From the NCBI GenBank assembly GCA_946807835.1, contig OX327690.1:11938501-12002500 (forward strand): a stretch of 64,000 nucleotides of DNA. Direction: 5' to 3'. The notes below the pieces were generated by a model. That model was given only the letters and a program-made list of their open reading frames with translations. It did no database searches and was not told where the DNA came from. The DNA is from Ailanthus altissimus. Lineage: Eukaryota; Streptophyta; Magnoliopsida; Sapindales; Simaroubaceae. How positions within the stretch are numbered: the first letter of the stretch is position 1; each line of letters begins with the position of its first letter. A program made the translations under genes and the position numbers. This document shows positions 11,401 through 23,411 of this stretch, in pieces.

Positions 11401-13314
11401 GCTTCAGGTATAGGTATCGGAGGAGTGTTGATGCAAGAGGGAAGACCGGTTGCATACTTTAGTGAGAAATTGAATGGTGCAGTCCTAAAATATTCCACTT
11501 ATGACAAAGAATTGTATGCATTAGTTCGAACTTTGGAGACCTGGCAGCACTATCTATGGCCGAAAGAGTTTGTTATTCATACAGATCATGAATCTTTGAA
11601 GCATTTAAAAGGGCAGCATAAGCTGAATAGACGCCATGCAAGTTGGGTAGAGTTCATTGAAACATTCCCCTATGTGATCAAATATAAACAAGGTAAGGAA
11701 AATGTAGTTGCTGATGCACTATCACGCAGGTATGCTTTGCTTTCAACCCTTGATGCTAAATTGCTTGGATTTGATTACATTAAGGAGTTATATGCAAACG
11801 ATTCTGATTTTGGTGACTTGTTTAAAATTTGCACTAAAAGGGCAAGTGGAAAATTTTATCTTCATGATAATTTTCTGTTTCGAGAAAATAAATTGTGTGT
11901 TCCACATTCATCCTTGCGTGAATTACTTGTTCGGGAAGCACATGGTGGTGGTTTGATGGGTCACTTTGGGGTAGCAAAGACTTTAGGTGTATTGCATGAG
12001 CATTTCTTTTGGCCACACATGAAACGTGATGTAGAAAGGATTTGTGCGAGATGCATCACTTGCAGGCAAGCTAAGTCTAGGCATCAACCACATGGGTTGT
12101 ACACACCCCTCCCTATTCCTAATGCACCTTGGGTTGATATCTCTATGGATTTTGTTTTGGGCTTACCTAGGACTAAGAAGGGGAGAGACTCAGTTTTTGT
12201 GGTTGTTGATAGGTTCTCTAAAATGGCACATTTTATTGCATGCCATAAAACTGATGATGCATCACATATAGCCGATTTATTTTTCAAGGAGATTGTTAGG
12301 TTGCATGGCATGCCTAGGACTATTGTTTCTGATCGAGACTCGCGATTCTTGAGCTATTTCTGGAAGACTTTGTGGGGAAAGTTGGGAACAAAATTGTTGT
12401 TCTCTACTACATGTCACCCGCAAACTGATGGTCAAACTGAAGTAGTGAATAGAACTTTATCTACTTTGTTGCGTGCTATCATACAAAAAAATTTGAAAAC
12501 ATGGGAAGATTGTTTGCCGCATGTTGAATTTGCTTATAATCGTTGTGTTCATTCCGCAACTAAGTTTTCACCATTTGAGATTGTCTATGGGTTTAATCCG
12601 TTGACTCCTTTAGATTTAACTCCTTTACCTTTCAGCGAACGTGTTAACTTAGATGGAAAAAAGAAAGCAGATTTTATTAAGCAGATTCATGAGAAAGCAA
12701 AGCAAAACATAGAATGGCGGACGGAGCAATATGCCAAACAGGCCAATAAGGGACGTAAGAAGGTTGTCTTTGAACCAGGAGATTGGGTTTGGTTGCATAT
12801 GAGGAAGGACCGTTTTCCTGAGCAAAGATGTTCTAAACTCCTTCCTAGGGGTGATGGACCGTTTCGCGTATTGGAACGCATAAATGACAATGCTTACAAA
12901 ATTGAATTACCTGGTGAGTATGGTGTTAGTGCTAGCTTTAATGTTTCTGACTTATCTCTTTTCGATATAGGTGATGTTGCAAACGACGATTTGAGGACAA
13001 ATCTTCTTCAAGAGGGGGAGAATGATGCAAACGACATTGCACAGCCTATACGCATACAAGACAAAGAATTCGCACGTGGGCTTGGAAGGGCTCAAGTCCA
13101 TCAATCACATGATACATTAAGTTTTCCAAATGGGCCAATCACAAGACTTAGAGCCAAGCAATTTAAAGAAGCATTAAATGGGCTGATTCAACAAGTTTGT
13201 GGGAGGGCAAACACATGGAGGCCTAGCATAAGCCCAAATACATTTCAAATCAATCCAAATCAGATTCAAGGAAACCTAATCACTTTGATTAAGGCAGAAT
13301 TTCTGGAAAGTTGA
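8443..13314 (+). CDS. gag-pol: Element 1 Gag-Pol polyprotein (CRM-like chromovirus)
   Basis: A single 1623-residue frame from the first ATG (8443) encodes the retroelement capsid and enzymes. Domains in order: gag capsid (about residues 115-290), CCHC knuckle [14 protein letters not shown] (345-358), aspartic protease around VDGGS (Asp 441), RT with YFDD (837-840), RNase H (Asp in ECDASG, 986), integrase HHCC zinc region from about 1167, and DDE core Asp1236, Asp1297, Glu1333 (D-60-D-35-E). A GPF module (DGPFRVL near 1471) follows. There is no stop between gag and pol. The last 96 or so residues are encoded by the 3' LTR and include GPITRLRAK (from 1564). Protease, RT and integrase motifs look intact, so it appears functional. 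Confidence 0.96.
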   Translation: MLHNQENSNEEVQQPTNPNLQLQALLGEMRRMMRTELEQIHERMDRLENLGQHQNSPIGQPPRRVQPGVQRGDVGDEEELDELDEPPMNQGRFRRGFGDIGARRGIPRRDDDLGSIKVKIPHFQGKNDPEAYLEWEMKIEMIFDCHNYSEAKKVKLAAIEFTNYAIVWWDQLLKERRRNHERPIETWNEMKAIMRRRFIPSYYHRELYNKLQRLTQGSKSVDEYYKEMEVAMIQANVEEDREATMARFLHGLNREIADMVEMQHYVELTDMVHQAIKVEQQLRRRNIVRRGSSMAATNSWRPAPKRDEFSLTKPKSEPSKDAKQAATLKQEKTESTTSRNRDIKCFKCQGRGHIASQCPNKRVMVINTQGEIESEDEQDDEVDDMLPLENDYEGQYAVEGESLVARRALSAQVKEEENNQRENLFHTRCFVNNKVCSVIVDGGSCTNVASTELVEKLALPTLKHPRPYRLQWLNNCGEVKVTKQVMVAFSIGKYDDEVLCDVVPMHACHILLGRPWQFDRRVTHDGYTNRYSFIIKKQPITLVPLTPKQILEDQLKMQKVSEKRKENEREAIATRKENERREKEKGKVMKHGENENERVAAREERYNYIAKKCEIKRALISQQPLIVLMYKEALLCTNDLAGSLPSNIISLLQKFDDVFLEEVPSGLPPIRGIEHQIDFIPGATIPNRPAYRSNPEETKELQQQVNELMEKGYIRESMSPCAVPVLLVPKKDGTWRMCVDCRAINNITVKYRHPIPRLDDMLDELHGSCVFSKIDLKSGYHQIRMKEGDEWKTAFKTKYGLYEWLVMPFGLTNAPSTFMRLMNHVLRAFIGKFVVVYFDDILIYSKSLDAHVDHLKLVLEVLRKERLFANLKKCTFCTDKLVFLGFVVSSKGIEVDDEKVKAIHDWPTPTSVTQVRSFHGLASFYRRFVRDFSSIAAPLTEVIKKNVPFKWGDEQEKAFKLIKEKLTNAPLLVLPNFTKTFEIECDASGIGIGGVLMQEGRPVAYFSEKLNGAVLKYSTYDKELYALVRTLETWQHYLWPKEFVIHTDHESLKHLKGQHKLNRRHASWVEFIETFPYVIKYKQGKENVVADALSRRYALLSTLDAKLLGFDYIKELYANDSDFGDLFKICTKRASGKFYLHDNFLFRENKLCVPHSSLRELLVREAHGGGLMGHFGVAKTLGVLHEHFFWPHMKRDVERICARCITCRQAKSRHQPHGLYTPLPIPNAPWVDISMDFVLGLPRTKKGRDSVFVVVDRFSKMAHFIACHKTDDASHIADLFFKEIVRLHGMPRTIVSDRDSRFLSYFWKTLWGKLGTKLLFSTTCHPQTDGQTEVVNRTLSTLLRAIIQKNLKTWEDCLPHVEFAYNRCVHSATKFSPFEIVYGFNPLTPLDLTPLPFSERVNLDGKKKADFIKQIHEKAKQNIEWRTEQYAKQANKGRKKVVFEPGDWVWLHMRKDRFPEQRCSKLLPRGDGPFRVLERINDNAYKIELPGEYGVSASFNVSDLSLFDIGDVANDDLRTNLLQEGENDANDIAQPIRIQDKEFARGLGRAQVHQSHDTLSFPNGPITRLRAKQFKEALNGLIQQVCGRANTWRPSISPNTFQINPNQIQGNLITLIKAEFLES
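13008..13022 (+). other. Polypurine tract of Element 1
   Basis: AAGAGGGGGAGAA, immediately before the 3' LTR, is the expected primer for plus-strand DNA synthesis. It lies inside the coding frame, where it is read as part of LLQEGEN. Confidence 0.85.
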
Positions 13315-13913
13315 ATATTCAAGGAAACATAATTCCTTTGATTTAGGCATGTTTTCTGGAAATTTGAATATTCAAGGAAACATAATTCCTTTGATTTAGG
13401 CATGTTTTCTGGAAAATTTGAATATTCAAGGAAACCATGCTTTCTGGAAATTTGAATATTCAAGAAATCCTAATCCCTTTGATTTAGGCATGTTTTCTGG
13501 AAATTTGATTAAGTTTGAATTTTGTTGTTATATTAGTTGTAAGTTTGAATTTGTATTTGAAAGTTGTAACTTGACATCTCTTATGGTCTCTATAAATACC
13601 ATGGAGATTGAGAGTGGGAGGACAGATTTCAGACAATAATATTTGAGAGTTTTTGTGTTCTTCTTTCATTCTTGAAAGGACTTGAACTTATCAAGCTTGT
13701 TCTTGTGGCGTTCAAACAACCGGACTTATCACCTAGATTTCTTGAAGTGTCCTTGGGGTTTCTTGGTGTGGCGTCCTATATCCATCCATAGTCTTGGTTC
13801 TTGGTTTGCTAACTCAAGGGTTAAGACTCGTCAAACCTGCGTCTTGAAGATCTCGGGTTCAATTCCATATTGTGGTGCTGGGTTTTGTCACATTGTTGGC
13901 AAGGTTCATATCA
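13023..13913 (+). repeat. Element 1 3' LTR
   Basis: This 891-bp copy is identical by eye to 6807-7697. Its first 292 bp are coding: the gag-pol frame ends at TGA 13312-13314. The TSD TAGAC follows at 13914-13918. Confidence 0.97.
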
Positions 13914-14370
13914 TAGACATACGCTGATCTATATATATATTATAAAATCTTCATTGACAGACCCGTATCAATGAAAATAGATCAAGAACATAGTATTTGA
14001 GACCATATTTGTATAATGACATTTTTTTAGCACCATTTGTAACTATGTTATTACTAATATATTCTCATATCTTTGTCCCATTTCAGATAAGGCTGTGACT
14101 CTTTAGATTTCACTGACTCTTATGACTTGCTAACTCTTATCAATGCCAACTCTTAGCATTTATAACTCTCAGCATTGCTAATTCTTAGCATCGATCTAAA
14201 CTCTTTTAGACCATATCTGAACTCTTTCAGATCATACAATGTCTAAACTATTTCACGCATCTTACTATATATATAAAATACAATTAGTGATTTAATGAAA
14301 TAATAATAGTATAAATATTAAATAAATATTCACACATAAAAGGGATGGTACGTAAACACAAATCCCAACA
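13914..14370 (-). repeat. Copia LTR, proximal part (copy A)
   Basis: This continues the copia LTR interrupted at 6806. Removing Element 1 and one TSD copy joins GATATAGAC to ATACGCTGATCTA, as in copy B near 25280. Read on the minus strand the LTR starts TGTTGGGATTTG at 14370, directly downstream of the copia RNase H remains. Confidence 0.85.
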
Positions 14371-15427
14371 ACTCTCACTTGCTTTAGTACCATTCACGAT
14401 GGTATCTAATGCCTCTTTACTCAACTTATCTTTCAAATACTTTTGGAGTTAAGGCTTTAGTAAGTGGGTTTGCTACTTTATTTATAAAGTCTACTCTACA
14501 AACTATAACATCTTCGCTAGCTAAAATTTCTCTAACGATATGGCTTTGTTTTCCACATACTTAGACTTTTGGTGTGCTCTCAGCTCTCACTTGTGCAATT
14601 ACTCCGTTGTTGTCACAAAATAATGATGTAGGATCCATTGCACTTGGAACTATTCCAAGTTCAGTGACAAATTTGTGTATCCACACTGCTCATTTTACTA
14701 CTTTTGAGGTTGTAATAAATTATGCCTCTGTTGTGGAATCAGTTATGGACAACTATTTGTTGCTCTTACAACTTACTGCAGCACTTTTTGAGAATGAATA
14801 CATACCGAGATATAGACTTTCTATCATTTAGATTAGACTGAAAGTCTGAATCTATGTATCCTCTCACTTGTAAGTCACTTTCTCCATATATCAAAAACTT
14901 GTCCTTAGTATCATTAAGTTATTTAAGAACATGTGTCATAGCCATCCAATGGCCTTCGCCTAGATTAGACTAATATCGGCTTGTAACACTTACAACCATA
15001 CTAATGTCAAGTCTCGTACACATCATAGCATACATCAAGCTTCCTACAACTGATAAATATGATATGTTAGACATTCTAACTTTTTCATCTTTACTCTGAG
15101 GACACAATTTCCTCGACAAATGAATACCATGTCTAAAAGGTATGTTAACTATCTTACAGCTATTGAAATTATACCTTCCAAGACATTATCTATGTATGAT
15201 GATTTTGAGAGTCCTATAAGTCTCCTATCTCTATTTCTATTAACCTTTATACCTAGTATATAGGAAGTCTCTCTCAAATCCTTTATGGAAAAATTCTTAC
15301 TTATGTAGCTTTTGACTGACTGTAGCATACTAATATCATTTTCAAAAATAAGTATGTCATCCATGTAAAGAGATAAGAATGCAACCATGCTCCTACTGCT
15401 CTTTTCATACACACATGATTCTTCTTC
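14371..15427 (-). pseudogene. Copia RT-RNase H, degraded
   Basis: Minus-strand 3' part of a Ty1/copia pol. At 15412-15149 it reads RT text with the catalytic YMDD box (FLSLYMDDILIFENDISML) and the YILGIKVNRNRDRRLIGLSKSSYI block. Farther left are disrupted pieces of the RT-RNase H linker and RNase H, ending with NKVANPLTKALTP near 14490-14450. Many stops and shifts make it non-functional. It belongs with the copia LTR at 5717-6806/13914-14370, which is its 3' LTR. The upstream part of pol is missing: the sequence stops at 15427 where Element 3 begins. Confidence 0.85.
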
Positions 15428-16136
15428 TGATGTGCATCATGAAGGTTCTAAATCAACTCAAGAAGGTGAGCTGAGCGTAAAGGAGATTTCAGATGGTCCA
15501 ATAACAAGGGCTAAGGCTAAACAGCTTCAAAGGGCCATAAGTAGTCAAATTGGAGCTATTGAAGCTTCTATGGGATTAGAAGCTTGCGATCTGAATGGAA
15601 ACGAGCTAAATGTATTTATTTGTCTTCAATTTGAGATTGGGACGTGATTTAGAGACGTTTGGTGACGTTGGGCTTTAAGAAGCAGCTAAGAACTTTCTTT
15701 TCATGTTATTGGGCTTTATTTACTTCTTATGTTACTACTTTTTATCTATTTGGACTATTTTGAACTTGTTTAGTTTTGTTTTAAAATTTTTAAGTCATAT
15801 TGGGCTTATTTTGGGCCTTTTTAAGTTTATTAGGTAACATTAGGGTTTCACCTCATTTTGTAAGCCTATATAAGGCATGTAAAAGTCTTGTAAAGGTAGT
15901 TGCCTCATTTTGGAATTGGATGCACGAAAATAGACTTTTTCTCTCTCAAAATTGTCTTCTCAAGTTTTTCAACTCTTGAAGATAGTTGCTGACTTATCAC
16001 TCTTTGATCACTAAGAGTGTGGCGTCAAAACCCTAAATTGATCCTTGTGGCCTCCATACGACTTATCAAGGTATCTATTTAGTTCTATCCTCCATCAACT
16101 TCACAATTTAATTTTGTTATAAATCAAGGCACATCA
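15428..16136 (+). repeat. Element 3 5' LTR
   Basis: A 709-bp LTR with TGATGTGCATCATG at the start and AAGGCACATCA at the end. It lacks the 38-bp duplication seen in the Element 2 LTRs. A TATATAAG box is present near 15869. It is cut against copia RT sequence on its left side. Confidence 0.93.
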
Positions 16137-16138
16137 TC

Positions 16139-16150
16139 TGGTATCAGAGC
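16139..16150 (+). other. Element 3 primer binding site
   Basis: TGGTATCAGAGC starts two bases after the LTR end, matching initiator-Met tRNA. Confidence 0.9.
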
Positions 16151-16510
16151 ATAGGATTTCAGTGTGCAAACTGAAGTTTTAGCTATTGAAGGTGTCTTGC
16201 TATTTTTTGTGTTATATAATTTCGTGGGGTTAATATCAGTTTAGGTCTCTAATATTTGAGGTTAGTAGTTGAATTGCAACTCTGAAGCATTAAAATTAAT
16301 TCTTAGTAGTTTGTGAACTGGAGATGGGTTGGCTGAATTAAATTGTTCTTGAACCTGGAAATTTTGTGAACCTGGAAATTTCGAATTTGAGTAAATTGTT
16401 GCTATCTGATTTTATTTACTGAATTGGTGAAAAATTCAGTTTGAGAAGAGTGTTTTAGCTACTGGTTGTGTTGTTCAATTGTTCATACTTGTTTGAAGTT
16501 TTTGTTAATA

Positions 16511-19500
16511 ATGGCTGACGATGATGCAAGTAGAGTACCAAAGGGACTGAGTTTAGAACAAGCTCAACTCGTGGGCTTACAACGAGCTCATGATGAATTT
16601 CGAGGTGAGGTTACTGAAATTCGTGGACAACTCGCTGCAATTATAGAAATGATGCAAAGAAATACTTTGCAACCCCAACAAAGGCGGGTAGGGCATAGGG
16701 TACCTCGAAATGACCTAGGGGATGCTGGAGATGAGCCAAATAGGGATGATGAGGCTGAAGATAGGGGTAGGATAAGGAGGCAGCAAAATGACCCTACTAG
16801 TGGTATCAAACTTAATATACCACCATTTAGAGGTACTAGTTCTCCTGAGGAGTATCTTGAATGGGTTCAGAAGGTAGAAAGGGTGTTTAATTGGCATGAG
16901 TATCCTAAGACAAAGAAGTGTAAGGTAGCAGCACTTGAGTTTACCGATTACGCACTTTTGTGGTGGGAAAACTTAAAAGCTCAGCGAAGAAGGGATGACG
17001 AAGAAGAAGTTACAAGCTGGCCACTTATGAAAAGATTAATGAAGAAGAGATTTGTTTCGAATTACTATAAACAAGAATTGTACATCAAACTCCAGACTTT
17101 GCGGCAAGGTTCCTTGAGTGTAGAGGAGTATATGAAAGAATTTGAGCTGTTGCTGATTCGCTGTGATTTGAATGAACCTCAAGAGGAAACAATAGCTAGA
17201 TTCCTTGATGGATTGAAGAGGGACATAGCTAATGTTGTTGAGTTACAACCCTTCATATTTCTTGAGGATGTCATAAAGCTTGCAACTAAAGTAGAAAGAC
17301 AGCAGAAAAGAGGGGGTATCCATATGAGGTCAACTACAACAAGTAATACAAAGGCTGTTTCTTCACCTTCGCGAACATGGAACACACCTAAACGTGATGA
17401 GAAAGTGGAGTTCAGTAAAGGAAGTGCTAGTTCAGGTTCATTGAAAGGAAAGGAGAAGGTATTTGAACCTCAATTTTCCAGGAGATCGCGAGACATCAAG
17501 TGTTTCAAGTGCTTGGAAAATGGGCATATTGCTTCTGAATGTCCGAATAAGAGGGTGATGGTTTTACAAGGGAAGTATGGAGAGCTTGTAAGTAAAGATG
17601 AAGCTGAGATGGAAGAGGAATCTAAAGTCGAAGTGACTGAACAAGAAGAGAATCTTGAGCTAATGGAGGGAAATTTATTAGTTATTCAAAGGATTTTGAG
17701 TGCTGAAGTTGATATTGGTTTGGAACAGCGCGAAAACATCTTTTATACAAGATGTCAAATCCGAGATAAGGTGTGTGCCATGATCATTGATAATGGTAGT
17801 TGCACCAATGTTGCATCCATTACTTTAGTAGAGAAACTGGGATTAACTACTGTTCCACATCCAAAACCATACAAATTACATTGGCTTAATGACAAGGGAG
17901 AGATTCAGGTTACAAGACACGTTCGAGTGCCATTCTCCATTAAAACCTTTCATGATGAGGTTTTATGTGATGTGGTTCCGATGACAGCTAGTCATGTGTT
18001 ATTAGGACGCCCATGGCAATTTGATAATGATGTGACTTATAATGGGCGAAGGAACACTTATTCATTTGTGCTGAATGGGAAGAAAGGGAATTTGATGCCA
18101 CTGAGTTCTCAACAAGTTAGAGAAGATCAGTTGCAGAATCAAAGGAAGATGATGAAATCTGGTAAAGGGTTAATGTTAGCCAAAAAAGGAGATGCAGAGC
18201 AAGCACTAGCTTCTGTGGGGGTTGTTTTCATGACTTGGGCAAAGCCTTTATTACAAGTGGAGGATTTGGATTTGCCAAGGCAGGTTGTGGAGTTGCTTGA
18301 AGAGTTCAAAGATGTATTTTCAGAAGAGCTACCATTGGGATTACCACCTATTCGAGGGATAGAGCATCAAATTGATTTGGTGCCTGGAGCTTCACTTCCA
18401 AATAGACCAGCATATAGATATAATCCGGAGGAAGCAAAGGAGATCAAAAGGCAAGTTGGTGAGCTCTTAGAGAGGGGCTATGTGCGTGAGTCACTTAGTC
18501 ATTGTTCAGTGCCTACTTTGCTTGTTCCAAAGAAGGATGGTACCATGAGAATGTGTGTGGACAGTCGGGCTATCAATAAGATAACGGTTTAAGTATCGAT
18601 TCCCTATTCCTAGACTTGATGATATGCTTGATGAATTGCATGGTGCTGTTTATTTTTCTAAAGTTGATTTAATGAGTGGATATCACCAAATTAGGATGAA
18701 AGAAGGTGATGAATGGGAAACAACCTTTAAAACTAAGCATGGATTGTATGAGTGGATGGTGATGCCGTTTGGGCTTTCTAATGCACCTAGTACATTTATG
18801 AGACTTATGAACCATGTTTTGAGGAAGTTTATTGGGCTGTTTATTGTGGTCTATTTTGATGATATCTTGATCTATAGTAAAACTTTAGATGATCATGTGA
18901 AGCATCTTATGGCTGTATTTGAGACCTTGCGTGATGTGCCTTGATTTATAACAAAATTAAATTGTAAAGTTGATGGAGGATAGAACTAAATAGATACCTT
19001 GATAAGTCGAATGGACGCCACAAGGATCAGTTTAGGGTTTTGACGCCACACTCTTGATGATCAAAGAGTGATAAGTCAGCAACTATCTTCAAGAGTTGAA
19101 AAACTTGAGAAGACAATTTTGAGAGAGAAATAGCTCTTCTATTTCGTGCTTCCAATTTCAAAATGAGGCAACTACCTCTACAAGACTTTTACATGCCTTA
19201 TATAGGCTTACAAAATGAGGTGAAACCCTAATGTTACCTAATAAGCTTAAAAAGGCCCAAAATAAGCCCAATATGACTTAACAATTTAAAACAAACCTAA
19301 ACAAGTTCAAAATAGCCCAAATACATAAAAGTAGTAACATAAGAAGTAAATAAAGCCCAATAGCATGAAAAGAAAGCCCTTAGCTGCTTCTTAAAGCCCA
19401 ACGTCACCAAACGTCTCTAAATCACGTCCCAATCTCAAATTGAAGACAAATAAATACATTTAGCTCGTTTCCATTCAGATCGCAAGCTTCTAATCCCATA

Positions 19501-21856
19501 GAAGCTTCAATAGCTCCAATTTGACTACTTATGGCCCTTTGAAGCTGTTTAGCCTTAGCCCTTGTTATTGGACCATCTAAAATCTCCTTTATGCTCAGCT
19601 CGCCTTCTTGAGTTGATTTAGAACCTTCATGATGCACATCATTGCGTGATGCTAAGTTGTATGGAAACCTCAAGAAGTGCTATTTCTACCAAGATAGTGT
19701 TATCTTTTTGGGGTATGTTGTTTCTGGTAGTGGAATTAAGGTTGATGAGGAGAAGGTTAAGGCAATTCGTGATTGGCCTAAACCTACTGGTGTTGCGGAT
19801 GTGAGAAGTTTTCATGGTTTAGCCTCTTTCTATAGGCTATTTATTAAAGACTTTAGTTCTATTGTTGCACCTATGACAGAGTGTTTGAAAAAGGGAAATG
19901 AGTTTAAGTGGAATGAGAATGCACAGAAGTCATTTGGACTGATAAAAGAACAATTATGTTCTGCTCCAGTTTTAGCATTTCCTGATTTTGCTAAAACATT
20001 TGAAATAGAGTGTGATGCTTCAAGGGTCAGTATTGGGGCTGTGTTGATGCAAGAAAAGAGGCCAATTGCTTTCTTTAGTGAGAAGCTGAATGGGGCACGG
20101 TTAAACTACTCTATTTATGACAATGAGTTTTATGCATTGATTCGGGCTCTCGAGGTATGGCAGTATTATTTATTACCTAAAGAGTTCGTTATTCATACTG
20201 ACCATAAATCATTAAAGTATCTTAAAGGGCAGAACAAGCTGAATAGAAGACATGCCAAATGGGTAGAGTTCATGGAGCCATTTCCATATGTTATAAAATA
20301 CAAGAAGGGGCAAACTAATGTCATTGCTGATGCTTTTTCTAGGAGGTATGCATTGATTTCTATGTTAAATGCAAGGCTTTTGGGTTTTGAACAGGTGAAA
20401 GAACAATATACCAGTGATTCATACTTTGCTAATATGATGTCTAAATGTGCTAAAGTAGCTTGTGATGGGTTCTTTGTGCATGATGGTTACTTGTTCAAGT
20501 TGGGCAGAATGTGTATACCTTTAGGATCCTTACGTGAGTTGCTTGTGCGTGAGGCTCATGGGGGTGGTCTTAATGGTCATTTTGGGGAGAAGAAAACTTA
20601 TGAGCTACTGAAAGAGCACTTCTTTTGGCCTAATATGCTGCGGGATGTTCATAAAGTTGTTGAAAGATGTGTAAATTGCAAGAAAGCTAAGGGTAAAGAG
20701 AATGCATATGGACTATATATGCCTTTACCTATCCCAGAGCAACCATGGATGGATATTAGTATGGATTTTGTGCTTAGATTACCTAGAACACAGCGTGGGA
20801 AGGATTCAGTGATGGTTGTGGTTGATTGGTTCTCCAAAATGTCACACTTTATTCCTTGTAACAAAACTGATGATGCTATTCATATTGCTGATTTGTTTTT
20901 TTAGGGAAATTGTACATTTGCATGGAATCCCTAAAAGCATTGTCTCTGATCGTGATACAAAGTTCTTAATCTATTTTTGGAAGACTCTTTGGAAGAAGCT
21001 TGGAACAAAGTTGCTTTTCAGTACTGCTTGTCATCCACAAACTGATAGGCAAACTAAGGTAGTGAACCGTACTCTATCTTCTTTATTACGGGCTGTTATA
21101 AACAAGAACTTAAAGAGTTGGGATACTTGTTTACCTATTGTAGAGTTTGCATATAACCGTAGTGTGCATAGGGCTACAAAATTTTCACCATTTGAGATTG
21201 TGTATGGATTTAATCCATTTGTCCCTATTGACCTTATTCCTATTCCAATTAATAAGATGACATCTATGGATGGTGTTAAGAAGGCAGAATTGATGAAGAA
21301 GCTTCATGAGCAGGTTCGAATTCATATTGAGGAGAAAACAGCTAGGTATGTTAAGCATGCTAATAAAGGACGAAAAATGATTAGCTTTGAACCTGGTGAT
21401 CTTGTTTGGATTCATCTTAGCAAGGGAAGATTTCCTAGCAAGCAGAAGTCCAAGCTGATGCCAAGAGTTGATGGACCTTTTCGTATTATAGAGAAGGTAA
21501 ATAGTAATGCTTACAAATTTGACCTTCTTGGTGATTACAATGTTTCAGCCACTTTTAATGTGAAGGACTTATCTCCTTATTTGGAAGATTTAGAAGATTC
21601 TGATTTGAGGGCAAATCATTCTCTGCCCGGGGGTGATGATGTGCATCATGAAGGTTCTAAATCAACTCAAGAAGGCGAGCTGAGCGTAAAGGAGATTTCA
21701 GATGGTCCAATAACAAGGGCTAAGGCTAAACAGCTTCAAAGGGCCATAAGTAGTCAAATTGGAGCTATTGAAGCTTCTATGGGATTAGAAGCTTGCGATC
21801 TGAATGGAAACGAGCTAAATGTATTTATTTGTCTTCAATTTGAGATTGGAACGTGA
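16511..21856 (+). pseudogene. Element 3 gag-pol, frameshifted and interrupted
   Basis: The coding region starts at ATG 16511 ([12 protein letters not shown]) and follows Element 2 closely. Gag with [14 protein letters not shown] and the protease IIDNGSC are intact. An extra T in ATAACGGTTTAAG (about 18590) shifts the frame in RT. The frame resumes at about 18600 and includes YFDD. At 18932 a solo LTR interrupts it, and pol continues from 19642. A second extra T in a T-run near 20900 breaks integrase between the first Asp and the rest of the core. The Glu codon region reads DRQTK, so the catalytic Glu has become Lys. The tail ends in the 3' LTR. Not functional. Confidence 0.93.
18932..19641 (-). 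mobile_element. Inverted solo LTR of family 2 inside Element 3
   Basis: A complete 710-bp LTR in reverse orientation (TGATGTGCCTTGATTT at the left, CATGATGCACATCA at the right) sits in the RT coding region. It is flanked by a perfect 5-bp duplication TTGCG (18927-18931 and 19642-19646). No internal region remains. This is the product expected when the two LTRs of a full element recombine. Its minus-strand frame still reads the integrase-tail peptide with GPITRAKAK. Confidence 0.96.
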
Positions 21857-22344
21857 TTTAGAGATGTTTGGTGACGTTGGGCTTTAAGAAGCAGCTAAGG
21901 GCTTTCTTTTCATGCTATTGGGCTTTATTTACTTCTTATGTTACTACTTTTATGTATTTGGGCTATTTTGAACTTGTTTAGTTTTGTTTTAAAATTGTTA
22001 AGTCATATTGGGCTTATTTTGGGCCTTTTTAAGTTTATTAGGTAACATTAGGGTTTCACCTCATTTTGTAAGCCTATATAAGGCATGTAAAAGTCTTGTA
22101 GAGGCAGTTGCCTCATTTTGGAATTGGATGCACGAAAATAGACTTTTTCTCTCTCAAAATTGTCTTCTCAAGTTTTTCAACTCTTGAAGATAGTTGCTGA
22201 CTTATCACTCTTTGATCACCAAGAGTGTGGCGTCAAAACCCTAAATTGATCCTTGTGGCGTCCATACGACTTATCAAGGTATCTATTTAGTTATATCCTC
22301 CATCAACTTCACAATTTAATTTTGTTATAAATCAAGGCACATCA
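21637..22344 (+). repeat. Element 3 3' LTR
   Basis: A 708-bp LTR carrying the end of the gag-pol frame (TGA at 21854-21856). It differs from the 5' LTR at about a dozen positions by eye, more than expected for a young intact copy. It abuts Element 5 gag at 22345. Confidence 0.93.
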
Positions 22345-23411
22345 GTATGATTATGAAGATGAGTATGGGGATGACCTAGATGATGATGATCATGCCTTTA
22401 ATATTAATTTAGGCGGATTTAGGCATAGAAAAGGAGATAGAGGAGTTAGATATTGAGATAGGATTGATAAAAAGTTTGGAAGCATTAAGATGAACATTCT
22501 ATCTTTTCAAGGAAAAAATAATCCTGAAGCTTATTTAGAGTGGAAGAAAAAGATGGAATAGGGATTTGATTATCACAATTACTCTAAATTGAAAAAAGTA
22601 AAGTTGATTATCATAGAATTTATCACCTATGCTATAATTTGGTGTGATCAACTTGTTTTGAGTAGGAGACAAAATCATGAAAAACCTATTGAGACATAGA
22701 AAAAGATGAAGGCTATTATAAGGAGGAGATTCGTTCCAAGTCATTAATACAAGGACTTATCCAGAAGTTACAAAGTCTTACTCAAAGATCTAAAAGTGTT
22801 GAAGACTACCACAAAGAGATGGATGAAAATAGCTATGATTCGAGCCAATATGAAGGAGGATCGAGAAACTACTATAGCTAGGTTCCTAGTTGGCTTGAAC
22901 CGTTACATTGTAAACGTGATAGAGTTATAGCATTATGTTGAGTTGAATAACATGGTGTAGATGGCCATAAAAGTGGAGCAACAATTGAAAAGGAAGGGTT
23001 CCATGTGAATTTGGCAGAATTTGGGTTCTTCTTCAACATTGGAGCCAAAAAGGATGAAAAGCCTAATTTCAAGCTTAAGGCCAAAACCTCCAAAGATATC
23101 AAAGATGGAGGCGTACAAACAAAGGTAAATCTGATTCCCGACCTTTTAGAAATAGAGATATCAAATGCTTTAAGTATTAGGGAATAGGTCATATTACATC
23201 TCAATGCCTAAAACAAAGACATGATATTGAAAGGTGATGGTGATATTGAGACAAAAGGTGAATCTGATGATGAGCCTATACCACCTTTGGAGGATGCAAG
23301 TGACATTGAGTATCCGACTGATGGAAAGCTTTTGGTTGCAAGAAGAGCTCTTAGTATACAAATCAAAGAAGATGAGAAGGTATAACGTGATAACATTTTT
23401 CATACTAGATA
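22345..23411 (+). pseudogene. Element 5 gag, degraded (oldest host layer)
   Basis: Plus-strand gag of a CRM-like element related to Element 1. Readable text: an acidic YDYEDEYGDDLDDD stretch, KKFGSIKMNILSFQGKNNPEAYLEW near 22480-22545, ARFLVGLNR near 22880, and a tail ending RDNIFHTR at 23411. Stops and shifts are frequent. The upstream leader and 5' LTR are missing, because the fragment begins directly at the Element 3 LTR. It continues at 42893 after Element 4, with about 17 codons around the protease active site missing at the junction. Confidence 0.85.

Larger units (their letters stand above)
6807..13913 (+). mobile_element. Element 1: intact CRM-like Ty3/gypsy retrotransposon
   Basis: This is a complete 7107-bp element. 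It has LTRs of 891 bp at both ends, TG..CA termini and a perfect 5-bp target duplication TAGAC (6802-6806 and 13914-13918) in the copia LTR. It also has a PBS, one long gag-pol frame and a purine tract (AAGAGGGGGAGAA) just before the 3' LTR. The two LTRs are identical by eye over 891 bp, including an internal 53-bp tandem repeat, so insertion was recent. Integrase and RT wording place it with chromoviruses close to the CRM clade. Nothing visible would stop it being active. Confidence 0.97.
15428..22344 (+). mobile_element. Element 3: family-2 CRM-like gypsy, broken, with inner solo LTR
   Basis: This element has two LTRs (15428-16136 and 21637-22344), a PBS and a gag-pol region closely related to Element 2. 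It is disabled by two single-T insertions and by a solo LTR inserted in pol. The LTRs differ at roughly a dozen positions by eye. The flanks (TCTTC on the left, GTATG on the right) do not form a target duplication and come from two different elements, copia RT and Element 5 gag. It may therefore be a recombinant of two family-2 copies. Confidence 0.93.

Noticed and set aside
13315..13913. Search for an envelope-like gene after pol in Element 1
   Set aside because: The gag-pol frame itself runs into the LTR, so there is no space or frame for an env gene; Element 2 is the same.
14574..14831. Plus-strand 85-residue frame
   Set aside because: It is antisense to the degraded copia RNase H; the minus strand explains the sequence.
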